Below are positions 38,655 through 50,400 of a DNA stretch of 64,000 nt, one piece after another (within the stretch, counting starts at the first letter, position 1; each line of letters opens with the position of its first letter). The DNA lies in assembly GCF_036373705.1 (NCBI RefSeq), contig NC_089866.1, positions 6,808,001 through 6,872,000 on the forward strand, given 5' to 3'. The notes beneath the pieces were generated by a model. That model searched no databases. It was given only the letters and a program-made list of their open reading frames with translations, and was not told the origin of the DNA. Made by a program: the position numbers and the translations under genes. This stretch comes from Amia ocellicauda (Eukaryota; Chordata; Actinopteri; Amiiformes; Amiidae).

Positions 38655-39384
38655 CAAAGGTTAAAGAGAACATAATGATTTTAGATGTATTCACAATGTT
38701 CTGTAGGTTAATGTAAACAACAGTAATTTATTTCACCAGCAAAGCGTGAGGCTTTATTCATTTGCCCTGGGTAAACAACAACGAGTGCTTTATTTAATGA
38801 TGTCGGCAGCACAAACACAATTAATGATTCAGAGACACTGAACTGATTGTTTTATTGTGCATATTTCATCTTAAAGATCTGTGTAACCAGTAAAAGGCAT
38901 GAATAACATGGTGCTGGAGTGTAACTGCAGTTCATTTACAGACAAAAGCTTTGGTGCAATTTGTCTGTCCTGTGAAAAATAACATTGGGTTCATTCCCTG
39001 GTCTGCTCTGTATTTGTCTGAGAGCATTTTTACTCTTTTAAAGAAATGGATCAGAGTAGATTCATAAATTCTGTCTTTGGCTAGGATTTATTTTGGATTA
39101 ATTGGGTAAAGTCTGAACCTTGATAAACTGTGATAGTCACTCCTGGTCCTGTAAAATCTCCTTGCTGTCTTTCCACATGAGCTCTCACTGACTGTCTTGA
39201 ATCAGTTATTAAATGTTTCCAGCTGAGCTGTTGGGGCTGTTGATCTGTATTAAATCTGCAGACCGAGGCTCTATGATTATGAGAAGAGCTGTTTTGGTTT
39301 TGTTGGTTGCTTGGTTATCTCTGGGTGAAATCTAACTGTACTTGTAATTGCCTTTGTCAGCTATAGAGCAACAGGGGGAAAAGA

Positions 39385-40269
39385 ATGGCAGCTGGGGTTA
39401 TTCGTACCCTGACCGATTTCCGACTCGCCATGTCATTCCAACACCCCTTCTACAGCCCTGCAGACAACCAGGCGGACATGGACTTCCAGGATGCTTCTAC
39501 TGAGGAGGAGGAAGAGGATGAAGAGGAGGAACAGCGATTGGGAGAGGAGGAGGAGATGGAGGAAGAGGAAGAGGAGGAGGGAGAGTCCTCTTGCCTGGTG
39601 TCAGGACAGGTGGGCGGTGAGGCCCCTAGCAGTGCCGAGGTGACCTACCGTTTGCTGCGCTTTGTGGACCTCATCAACGGCGACATCCAGCGCTACTTCG
39701 GTCGGAAGAGCAAAGACGAGGACCCGGACGCCTGCGACATCTACGAGGACAGGGACCGACTCTTCCCATGCAAATCTGGACGAGAACGCTACTACGCCGA
39801 CCTGGTGAAGATGGCTCAAACGGGGGAGCAGGAGGAAGAAGAGGCGCCACACAGCCCCCTCACCCCTCCAGGAGAGGCAGACTGTCAGGTCCTGAGGGCC
39901 CTGTGCAGCCAGGAGCACACCCAACAGCTGGGGCCCCTGGCCGAGCTCTTCGACTACGGCCTGCGCAGATACATCAAGCCCCAGAGCCGAGGGCCCAAGC
40001 AAGGGAAGCGACACAAAGGGGACCGGAAACATACACAGGTAGTGCCCATGTACAAACGCAGGCTCCCCCCAAGTTTCTGGGCCGAGCCGTCCCCCAACCC
40101 CGCTTGCTTGCTCGGTGCCCCCAACACCCCCGACTTCAGTGACCTCCTTGCCAACTGGACCTCGGAGAACAGCCACGAGCTCCAGGGTGAGGGCCGGGAC
40201 TCTCCCAACGAGCTGAACAGACAGACGCTGGAGACCGCACACATCATAGCCAGCTGGGGCGAGCTGTAG
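39385..40269 (+). CDS. PERCC1: PERCC1, proline- and glutamate-rich protein with coiled coil
   Basis: PERCC1 is needed in enteroendocrine cells for normal gut function; loss of its upstream regulatory DNA causes congenital diarrhoea in people. Its biochemical role is unknown. The frame is one uninterrupted 294-residue exon ending TAG at 40267. The start MAAGVIR is chosen as the first in-frame ATG after the acceptor at 39360; a second Met follows at residue 16. Visible parts are a Glu/Asp run at about 40-67, a conserved helix-forming block (YRLLRFVDLINGDIQRYFG, about 87-105), a second block (GPLAELFDYGLRRYIKP), a basic stretch and a conserved end (TAHIIASWGEL). GC content is well above the surrounding DNA. 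Identification rests on the MAAGVIR start, acidic run, helices and adjacency to CLCN7. Confidence 0.85.
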   Translation: MAAGVIRTLTDFRLAMSFQHPFYSPADNQADMDFQDASTEEEEEDEEEEQRLGEEEEMEEEEEEEGESSCLVSGQVGGEAPSSAEVTYRLLRFVDLINGDIQRYFGRKSKDEDPDACDIYEDRDRLFPCKSGRERYYADLVKMAQTGEQEEEEAPHSPLTPPGEADCQVLRALCSQEHTQQLGPLAELFDYGLRRYIKPQSRGPKQGKRHKGDRKHTQVVPMYKRRLPPSFWAEPSPNPACLLGAPNTPDFSDLLANWTSENSHELQGEGRDSPNELNRQTLETAHIIASWGEL

Positions 40270-40564
40270 CAATAGGGTGCTGTATATATGTGTATATACA
40301 ATGTAAATTATGTCTGTTAATCTACTGTTTTGATATATATGTTTTTAAGCTTGCTTCATAATTTGACACAAATTTCATACATCATATTGTTACCAGCAGC
40401 GAAAATATCCATTCCTCAGTTTAATTAACCAATGACAGTTGCTGGTGTGCACCGGATCCATGAATGTTTCTCTTTGTCTGATATTTTTTATTTATTTATT
40501 ATCAAAAACACTCCAGAGACTCCAGTTATTGTGACACCTGTCTCTTGATAATAGATGTGTGTCT

Positions 40565-40605
<41 letters not shown>

Positions 40606-40660
40606 TGATGGGAATACAGACTTTCGCTTTCTCTGTGCTGTCAAATAAAACGAAAACTGT
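40270..40660 (+). other. PERCC1 3' UTR with (GT)n at 40571-40604
   Basis: Non-coding sequence after the PERCC1 stop. It contains a GT dinucleotide run and an AATAAA at 40644-40649 that is the likely polyadenylation signal. Confidence 0.6.
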
Positions 40661-43600
40661 CGTCCAATTGTCTTCCTATTCTGTGTAACACATAAATAAT
40701 AACAAGTTGAACTACATCATGTTTCATTGTGCTCACGAAAATAAATCTGATCTTTGCACAGCTGGTTCTTTTGTTATGATCCAACGACAGAGGAGGGAAA
40801 AATGACTCACTGAATTAGGCTGTAAAGCTTTGTCATAAAAATAAAAGCATTTCCACTATAAAGCCAATTATTGTGGCATTTTATTTGTAAAATAAATACA
40901 TATATGTTTTGGGGAACATTTGGATCAACAATCCATAATACCAACTTGCTCATTTATTTTAATGCCTATACAATAATGAGGAACTACCTCAAAATATGTA
41001 CAGTAAAACTGGCATCTTAAAATACTGAACCCAAGAGAGGAGTCTGGGCTGTTATAGAAATGTTGAACCAGTGTCAAGCAGTAAGAGATGAGCAGTTGAA
41101 GATCTTTGTGAGTGAAAGTTTAGATCACAGGCTCCCTGATGTGGCGAATACTATGGGAAACAGTCTCTCCACATAAAAAAACACAAACCTACAGTACCAC
41201 ACAGACAGCAAGGAAGAGCTGATAATGATGTGTGATTAGATGAACAAACAGAGTGTGTTTGCTCAGCAGAGAGTTTATACTGCTTTCCAGTTCAAGTCTC
41301 CGTGGGCCGCGATCATGGCCCTGGAGAGAGCGAGAGGGACGTTGACATAATTTATTTATTCTTTATAGCTTTATTTAAGGTGTGCTGGACAGACACATAC
41401 AGGATAGGTAGAATCCTCGAAGAGATGGAGATGGGACTCTGAGAACTTCTTCCCTCACCATCCAATGTGAAACTGTCTAATGAGATCTCAACATCTGATT
41501 TAGACAGAGGATCAGTGATTTTTCAATATTTTAACTTCTTCATGAACTGCAGTTTAGTTTTTCCCTCACATGCACCCTAGCAGCCATAATCATCCTAAAC
41601 TCAGTTATCCTAAATGTCCAGGGGAAGAGAAGAAAAAACGAATTTACTCAAACGAAAACAAACACTATAAAACCGATAAGCTGCGTTTGTCTCTTGCACA
41701 CAGAGATCACCTTTTATCTCTAAACTTATTTAGCTTTATTTAGCCCATCCTGTCCCTCTAAGGTCATCTGAATGCACAATGAAAACCTCCCTCTTCTGAT
41801 AAGGAGCTCAGTTTCTGCTACCAAAACCCAGGCAGACAAGAGGGCGTCCCATCTTTTGCGTAAGCTAATTCCATGTATTTTCTAAAACCTTTGTTATTCA
41901 TATGGATTACATTTTAAAACACGATTCAACAATTTTGTTTTCCGATTTGACTTGCTTGTTTTTCGGTAAATAAACCTTGTGTCAATTGAGATGTACTTTC
42001 TAATTGATCATGAAATGAAGATCAGAAACCACGAGGGACTGAGCACTGGTCATAGGATAAAGGAATGACTCCTAGGAAGCAAATGATACACTGTTAAATA
42101 CAAGGATAAGGATATATCTAGTGGCCTTCTTTTTCTAATCACCTGTTAGCATGGCAGATTACTGATTAATGCTGATCTATGGGGAACCGAGTTAAACCTC
42201 TACCAACTTCACACATTAAATTCCTGGATTAAAAAATGAATAAAAATAATTACCTTTTTCTGTGTAAGTATTTTCGTTCACATGTATAGACACATGGTAT
42301 CAATATTAAAATAAAAGAATGAGAAATGAGGGCCATTCGACTGGTTACTCTAGATCCTACATTATTATATTATCCTACATGAACTATTTGGATTTGGAAT
42401 TTAAATAGCTCATATATCTAACTGCGGTAAGGTGATACACAATAAGTTAGGGGTTCACTAGAGGATATTTCTTGTGATTGTTAAGAATTGACAATAAAAC
42501 AGATCAAGAGATTGAAGAGAGACATTAGCACATCCCAATTCATAGCTGTCAATGTGAAATCCTTTCTTGTCCAAGAGACTGAGCTTACCAAGAGATAAGC
42601 TCCCAACTGACCTGCTGTGTGTTTGTATACCAGTGCTGTATTCAACTCCACAAACAACCTTATCTCTCAGACAGCCATTGCTTCAATACCTGTTACAGGT
42701 AAAAGCTCTTAACACAATAATGCAAGTTTAAAACACTTGTCTTTTTACTTTTGGAGCCTTTTTTACATTATTTATTGTTCAGTTTCACCCTAGCTACATT
42801 ACACAAGTGTAATGTTTTCCTTTGAAGATAACATGCAATTAAATGTTGCTCCATGCTCCAGAGTGGAAGAACATTTTCCATTTTAATGCATTTGAAATTA
42901 ATACACAGCAACGTTGTAAAAATGTAGTTTCAGTATTCTGCGTTTGAGTCAAAACTGATGTTCTGTGACTTCTTGCCCACCAAACCAAATTAAATAAAAA
43001 GGTGGTTCTGAGATTCATTTAAAAAATCAACTAATTTGCTAAATGCTGACATACACTAAAAACTAAAACAAACAAATCACACATGAGATGTTGTGAAAAC
43101 TGAATTGTGGTGAATAATTTTGTCAAGCAATTTGACCTCATAGTTATCCATGCCTTTTACAAATATTTAGTTTGGTTTATGAAGCATCTTTAAAAATATA
43201 TTTTAAACAAAAGATATATTACCAGTGACTGTAACTAAGCAGTGTAAACTATTGGCTTCTCTTTCAGGCATTACATAAACGAGAGCTCTCAGTCTAATGC
43301 CTCTGTACCTAAATGTATCCGTTAGGAGACCTGGACACGATGGGTGTTTTCGCAGAAGCAGAACATGTATTGACAATTTCCCCCTGACATCGAAAGAATA
43401 TGTCCTACAATATCTCGATCCGTCACTCATCCTCTTCAGAACGGGATGTCATGTCTCTCAACACCCAGCATTAATTATTGCATTGATTGGGTTTTAAAAG
43501 CCACTGCCCTGTAAAACACCACAGATACTTGGCAGCTCAGTAATCTCGGTAAATATGGTGTCGTGTTTTCCCCAGCAGCTTCTTGATGATCCAGTGCTTG

Positions 43601-44096
43601 TACCAATACATTCCTCTTCATGTTCAGCTCACAGATTAAAGCTCCATTGTCACTATTTACAGAGCAGCCCAGGCCAAATTTCAGTACTATCAGAAACTAA
43701 TTCAGACGGCTCGCCATTACCATTGAGCCTGAGCTGAAGATCAAACTATAAACCATGGGGGCCTTTCTAATCTTTTACACACCCAGACTTCTAACAAGGC
43801 TCAGTGCTTATAGAATCCCTGCAGGAACAAACTGAGAACTGACAACACAATCATTTGAATTCTGAAACCTTCCAACTTCATTATTAAATTCACTTTGGAT
43901 TTTGAATTTCTCTGGACCTTTAAGAATACAAGGAAAATGTCTCATTTGCAGCTGCTGAACTGTAGGCGAAAACCTCAGCTGATTGAGCAATTGAGAAATA
44001 TCTTAGGCAGCTTAAAATACATTTTTAGAGTTCGTATAAATACATCTTTGCAGGTAGTCTTGGAGAACAGTTCAAGAAATGACAGCAATGTGTGTA
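40661..44096. other. Intergenic between PERCC1 and CLCN7, nothing recognised
   Basis: AT-rich DNA without a supported coding frame, RNA gene or clear repeat. It lies between two genes that converge tail to tail. Confidence 0.55.
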
Positions 44097-44952
44097 CAGA
44101 TGGGTGACAAACTAAAGGAAAAACCTGAATAAATGAGTGAACATAACGAATGCAGATGCCTCCAAAGAGGTTTGCTGCATGATACAATTAAGCAATTAAC
44201 ATCCCATCATGCTCTGTGGCGTGTATAAAAATGCTGAGCAGGCCCAGCAGACCTCGATTTTGGATCAAGATGGCATGAGGAAAGGATCTAAGTGACTTTG
44301 AAAGAGGGGTCATTATTGGTGCACGAATGGCAGGAGCTTCAGTCACACAGACGCTCAACTTGTTCTGGACAAGTGGGCGAGTGCATGTGTGGGACACCAA
44401 GAGAACGGGACAGGTCTGTCTGCTGGACCCCTACAGTGAGGGGGTCCGTAGGCTCTGTTATGCTGGGGGGGGGCATTTTCCTGGCATGGTTTGGGTCCAC
44501 TTGTCCCTTTAGAGGGAAGGGTCACTGCAAATCATTACAGTTATTCTGAGTGATCACCTTTAGCCTGTGGGGACACATTTCTATCCTGATGGGAGTGGTC
44601 TCTTCCAGGATGACAATGCCCCCATCCACAGGACACGAGGGTCACTGAATGGTCTGATGAGTATGAAAATGATGTGAATCATATGCTATGGCCTTCGCAG
44701 TCACCACATCTCAACCCAATTGAACACCTATGGGAGATTCTGGACCCACATGTTAGACAGCACTCTCCACCACCATCATCAAAACCCCAAATGAGGGAAT
44801 ATCTTTTGGAAAAATGGTGCTCATCCCTCCAGTAGAGTTCAGAGACTCGTAGAATCTGTGCCAAGAGCATTGAAGCTGTTCTGGCGGCTCGTGGTGCCCA
44901 ACACCTTACTGAGACACTATTTTGGTTTTTCCTTTAATTTGTCGCCTGTCTG
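44097..44952 (+). mobile_element. Degenerate, internally deleted Tc1-like transposon
   Basis: Inverted ends at 44097-44125 and 44924-44952 agree at 25 of 29 positions and share GACAAA, then TAAAGGAAAAACC. Inside, translated fragments of a Tc1-type transposase can be read: DFERGVIIGARMAG at the start, then QDDNAPIH and [14 protein letters not shown] around the second and third catalytic acids. Frameshifts, stops and a length of 856 bp show it is dead. The ends differ entirely from those of the element at 62685, so this is a separate family. A TA precedes the left end; the right flank has decayed. Confidence 0.85.
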
Positions 44953-45349
44953 ATGAAAAGATAATATTTTGGGAAAACATTTTAATTCACCAATTTTCAT
45001 ATCAGTCTTTTTCACAAATCATACGTCATTGCAACAGGAATAATACAACTGACTAAACCAAGTGTCTTCACTAAGGTGTGCGCAGATGCCCTCTTGTTAA
45101 AGCAATGGTTCCCATCTTCAGTAGGTCTTATCCAGTTTGAAACGGAGCACTTTTGATAAAACACAAATACACATTTCTCTGTACAAAGCACTAGAAAGCT
45201 AGATCGTCCATTTGAAACTTCACATCAAAAGGATCCAATCTTTACTGACATCCAAAAGCGTAACCTACCACATATTTATCATTTGTGGTCTAAGGAAAAC
45301 AAAAACTTTTTAATATCGCATGAAACACTTTATATTATTAATCAGTAGT

Positions 45350-47445
45350 TTTATTGGTGCACAAAAATAATTTCCCAGAATGTTGAGGTATATAATTCAG
45401 CAAAATCTGGAATCATTCCTCAATACATACAATGTTAAAAACAAAGTTTGAACAAAAACAAAACAATATGGGGAAAAAGCAGATCAATTTTTTTTAGTTA
45501 CAGGAAAAAACCCCACAAAAGTTTAGATGTCTGATACAAACAATACAAACACTTTAAACTGAAGCCGCTACATACAGTTTTAGAAATATTGAACACAATT
45601 GATAACAGCTGCATTTGCCAGCTGGTTAGAGATGGGGGTAACACTGTTATTTCCATATCTTTAGGGGTTTTCTGCATAACAAAAATGTATTAAAACCATT
45701 AGTAATAACAGGAAGACAAAAGGCACTGTGTGGTGTATTGAGTGTGTCCAAAACAAGACATGAATGAAAACAGCTCAAGCAGCACAACAATGGTCTAAGC
45801 AGAAAGACAGTAAGTTGCTAAAATGGAATCAATTGTATTCTCAAATAATTTGTTTAAATCCATCTATTTAAAGTTACTTCCAGGAGGAGTAAACATGATG
45901 CAAACAGCAGTTTTTAACCTACGTTAAAATCGGTATATCTTATTACATGTGTGAAATAAAATAAGTGCAAAGTAGCAGCCACTGTCAAAAAGATATCAAC
46001 ACCCCCACCCTCCAAAACACACACTCATCAAAACACAAATAGACCACACGTGTGGATTTTCATTTTCATCTGGTTATTCTTGCATTCTGAGCTGATTCTC
46101 TTATCCGCATGGCTGTTTTATCTCTTTCAATCAGCTTTTGTGTTGATAACCATCAGACTCATGTGAAAAGTAATATATTAAAATTATTATTAAAAATACT
46201 TTATTGTAGAATTCTAAACATGATAAATCAGTCACGGAGTGTTTGAAGTCATGGACAAAACAAAGTATGTATTTTACATGGCGGAGCACAAGAGTCCAAC
46301 TCAAAATGGCCAAACAGGTTTTCATTTCTGACATTGGACCTTATTTTATATACTTGATAACCACATGAAAAAGAACCAGTGAATTAAAATGGAGTTAATA
46401 ATAATAAAAAAAGACGACTAAAACAACTAATAAAATTCAGCTAGACTTGTTTTTCCAGTTTACAAACTCAGTTTGTTTGGTATTTTTGCAAAACAATCTA
46501 TTAAATTGCATCTCACTTCAAAAAAACTCTCATTATATATTTATACATCAACTGTTGCATATTTTTTAAATAATAACATTCTACTTCAATCTCAGTACAG
46601 CACTGAAAAGTGAATTTAACTGAAAAGAAAAGTGCATTCTAACAAAAAGAGATGGGACCCTTCACCTGGGATTAATTCTCATTTCAGAAGTCTTTGATAA
46701 ACCTCTCAGTTTCAGTAAATTATTTTGTTGGTGTTCAACTGACCGAAGTTGTCAGGCTGAAATAATGTATCGTATCGTTATCCGATTTGACTCGAGTCAA
46801 ACGATTGGTGGATTAATCATGTCATTAGCATTTCAATGGCTGCCCACCACTCACTCAATCAAATCATAATTTCTGAAATATTAACAAACTATGAAAAATC
46901 TTGCTGTAAATGAATACACAAACCTGTGTTGTATTTAATTTAAAACACTCCTATTGAAAGCTGGAATGTTCCAGTACCAGTAACTGAAATACGCTGAAGC
47001 CGTTAGTTGAAATAAATACTTCTGTGTTTGTGCAATCTCAGACTAAACAATCATTAAAAACTATTCAAACTTGCAGATCATATATAGCAGGGAGACACAG
47101 AGTCCAGGACACTTCTCCTCTGCCTAATCGGAAGTGGAACACTCTGTTCCTCGTTAAAAAAACAATATTAATAAATGCAGATGACTGTGCAATATATATA
47201 ATGAAAGTCACTGCAGCAAAAAACTAACAAGAAAAAAAAGGAGCAACAAAAATCTCCTAAAATAATGAAAAACAATTTTAAAGGTGACGCTGTTGAGAGC
47301 GTTTTGGCATCTTCCACATAATGTCAGATTAGAACCCCCCGCCCCCCCGCTCATCTCTGCCCAGCGGTGCAGGAGGTGTCTGGGTGGGCCGCAGGTGGAC
47401 AGTGCAATTTGAACAGGCTGTACAGAGCGCGCTGTGGCTCTCCGC
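45350..47445 (-). other. Probable CLCN7 3' UTR
   Basis: Non-coding sequence beyond the CLCN7 stop codon. Minus-strand AATAAA signals lie at 46200-46205 and 45350-45355. Either could end the transcript; the sequence does not decide between them. Confidence 0.45.
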
Positions 47446-50400
47446 TCACGTCTGGGACAGCTGCATCTCCTCCAGACCATGCTTGCCCAGGTGGTACCGC
47501 GCCAGGTCCTTCCTGGTCACCAGCCCCACCACCTGCAAGCGACAGCCAGAACAGTTTGTAACACCATCCAACTGATGGTCATCCTCAAACATCCATCAGT
47601 TAGGATTCTTGACCACCACTGACAAGCATATTAAACTCACATCATCTTTCTAGCTCCAGTAATAAGAGTGTTGTAGATCGTTCATTATCTCACCCTTCAT
47701 GGGAGGGTTGCACGATTGACATAAAGCACTTTGAAAAGTTCTTTAATTGAAATTCACAATCCTTAAATTGCTTCTACAATAATTAACACTTGGCTCTCAA
47801 TCCAACTGACAGCACATTTTATAATAACCCCCGATAGCTCAATATATAAATGATATTAAAAAGAGAATGATTCTTCTTTTCAAAAACTTTTCACATGCTT
47901 GTAACAGCAGAAAGACAACAACAACAAAAGCAGTTCTATCTGTAACTTACCATGTTCTCGCTGTCTACAACTACCAGGTGCCTCAGTCCCAGGGCTCGGA
48001 ACAACTTAAATACCCGAGGAAGGGAGGTCTCCTGCGATTCAAAGAAAAGCACATCATTTACGTAATGCAGGGTAGGAATTAGAAGAAAAGTCAAATGCTG
48101 TGCCCTGTCCTAATTCAGGTGTCTGTGACTGTGTGGGCGCCTCGGTCACCTGTGGCACGGTATAGGGTGTGGGGTTCATGAATTCGGTCAGGTCCATCAT
48201 GCACTCGCGCTCGTCCTGCGACACGTGGATGGACTGGATGGGGGGGAAGCGGGGGTAGGCGTCTCGGAAGTCCTTCAGCTGCAGCGTTCTCCGATTGAGG
48301 CGGGAGCGCGCCCTCTCCACGAACACCTGGGCCGCGAGACACACCGAGGGGTACACAGAGCAACAAGATCAGCCCAGACCCACAGGTACAGTCACGAAAA
48401 CTCAGGAGTTGAGCGGTGAAGAGGGAGTATCCTCTCTTACCTTGTGCTTCAAAAGAACAATCAGTTGTGACCGCAGTATTAATCCGCATATTTTTCCAGG
48501 CTGAAAAGGAAAAAAAAAAAGAAAATGAAGATAAATATTTGCTTTTAAAGAAAGAAAAACAGGTTATGTGAAACTTCCTGAAGATTGTACAACTTTCCAG
48601 TTCACAAAGACAGAATCTTAAACACATTGTTGGCATCTGTGAAACTACAACAGGGGATTGGAGAACACTATACTCAATAAAAAAATGTGAAGTATTTTAA
48701 GAGGCAGAACTTTCTAAACAACATACACTGAACAGCTTTTGTATCAAATCTTTAAACCAGTTTACTCTCTACTATTAGTTAAGTAGTTACTATTAGTTAT
48801 AAGTTAAACAACCCAGCAGTGACATGCATTCAATATGGAGACGGCATGACAAGATTCAAAGTCTCTCAGCAGTCGGGGCAGTAATAAGGAGACCACAGAG
48901 GCAGAGATCAAGATGTAATGGCTCGGTCCATGTAAGGCAGCAGGAAACGCACCACGTGTCCATCTGTGAATTCACTGACCACTGGGAAGCCATTGTGGTT
49001 CATCGTTGTGTTACTGAGAATCTCCACAATAGTGCCCACTTTCTCGAGCCGGCTAAAACACGTCACTGGAGAGCTCATCACTTCCCTAGAAGAGAAAGAC
49101 AGAAAGATGCACCTTTTGTTGTGAGGGCAGTGGATCACTCAGTAGGAGTCGGCACGGGTGAGACTGAACGTGAAGATCCTATAGTTAGGCCTATATTTTT
49201 TGTTAAGGAAATGACCAACTCAGTACAGCCAAACAGTAAGAGGTTTGAGGTGCCACTCACCTGGCAGTGAGGGAATGTGAAGTAGCTGGAGCCTCCCAAT
49301 GTAAGAAAGGCACACTCTGCAGTTTAATGTGGATGTCATACAAGCCCTGGAACACACACACAAGAACATTTAGGAGTCACTGCTTCAATCGTCACTTTAC
49401 AGACAAACACGTTTTCATTATTCTGAGTGATGCTGAATATGAGGTGAAAGAGGAACTGACAGGTTAGGAATTAACAGAACTGAAGGAGGAATGAGGAAGA
49501 AACATCAGTTTGGTATTTAAAAAGAACCAAACTAGAACTTGACACTATGAGCTTGATTATCTACGAGCAAAACATTTTACAAGTTTAGGAAAACCTATGA
49601 TTGAATATATGTGCATGCAGATGTCTTACACAGTGTAGAAAATACAGAAAATACATTTTAGAACTGCAGCAATAGTAAATGGTTATTTATTCTCTTATGT
49701 ATTCACAGTTTTCCACAAACCTCTATAAAGTAATCGCCCACTATCTTCGATGTCATCAACACTAGCATGATGGGAAGGCCATATGTAACATTCCCTGTGG
49801 CTTCCACCATGATTACAGTCAGACTGAGGGTCATCCTGACAATCCCACCTGGATCAGGACAGCACCGGTATTAGCAATCGTTTTGTTTTAATTAAAAGGG
49901 GGAATGTTACAATACAGTTTGCAATCTACTAACTTTCTTAATTTTGACAGGTTTGGCACTTGAGGCCGGTTATCTTTTAAGGATACAGTTTTCTCATTGC
50001 ACAGCACTTTGACAGAAATTTGTCTTTATTGATGCATCTATGCATGTATTACTTTCCACTGCAGAGAAGAGCTTTCTCTTCATCAATATGCTGTTAGCAG
50101 TTATGAATACAAGCCAAAGGAATTAGCTAATGAACTGGTGACTAAGTGAATGTCTGCGGCCTCAAGGAAAGTAGAAAACGAAATAAACAAAACACTTACC
50201 AAGCTGAGCAGCTGCTCCAATCAAGGCATATTTCCCTGGATCTGCCCAAATCTAATCCAGGAGACATCAGAGAGAGAGAGAGAGAGAGAGAGAGCTATTG
50301 ACATGGGGAGTGAGAGCTCTTTCTACATTTATCCATCTGCTGGAAAACTCTGGAGATTCAACTCAAGTGTGGCCATGTGGTCTCCTAATGATCGCGACTC

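Noticed and set aside
39601..40272. Long open frame (223 codons) on the minus strand opposite PERCC1
   Set aside because: It arises from the GC-rich, codon-biased PERCC1 sequence; it has no recognisable domain or independent promoter, and PERCC1 on the plus strand is clearly the real gene.
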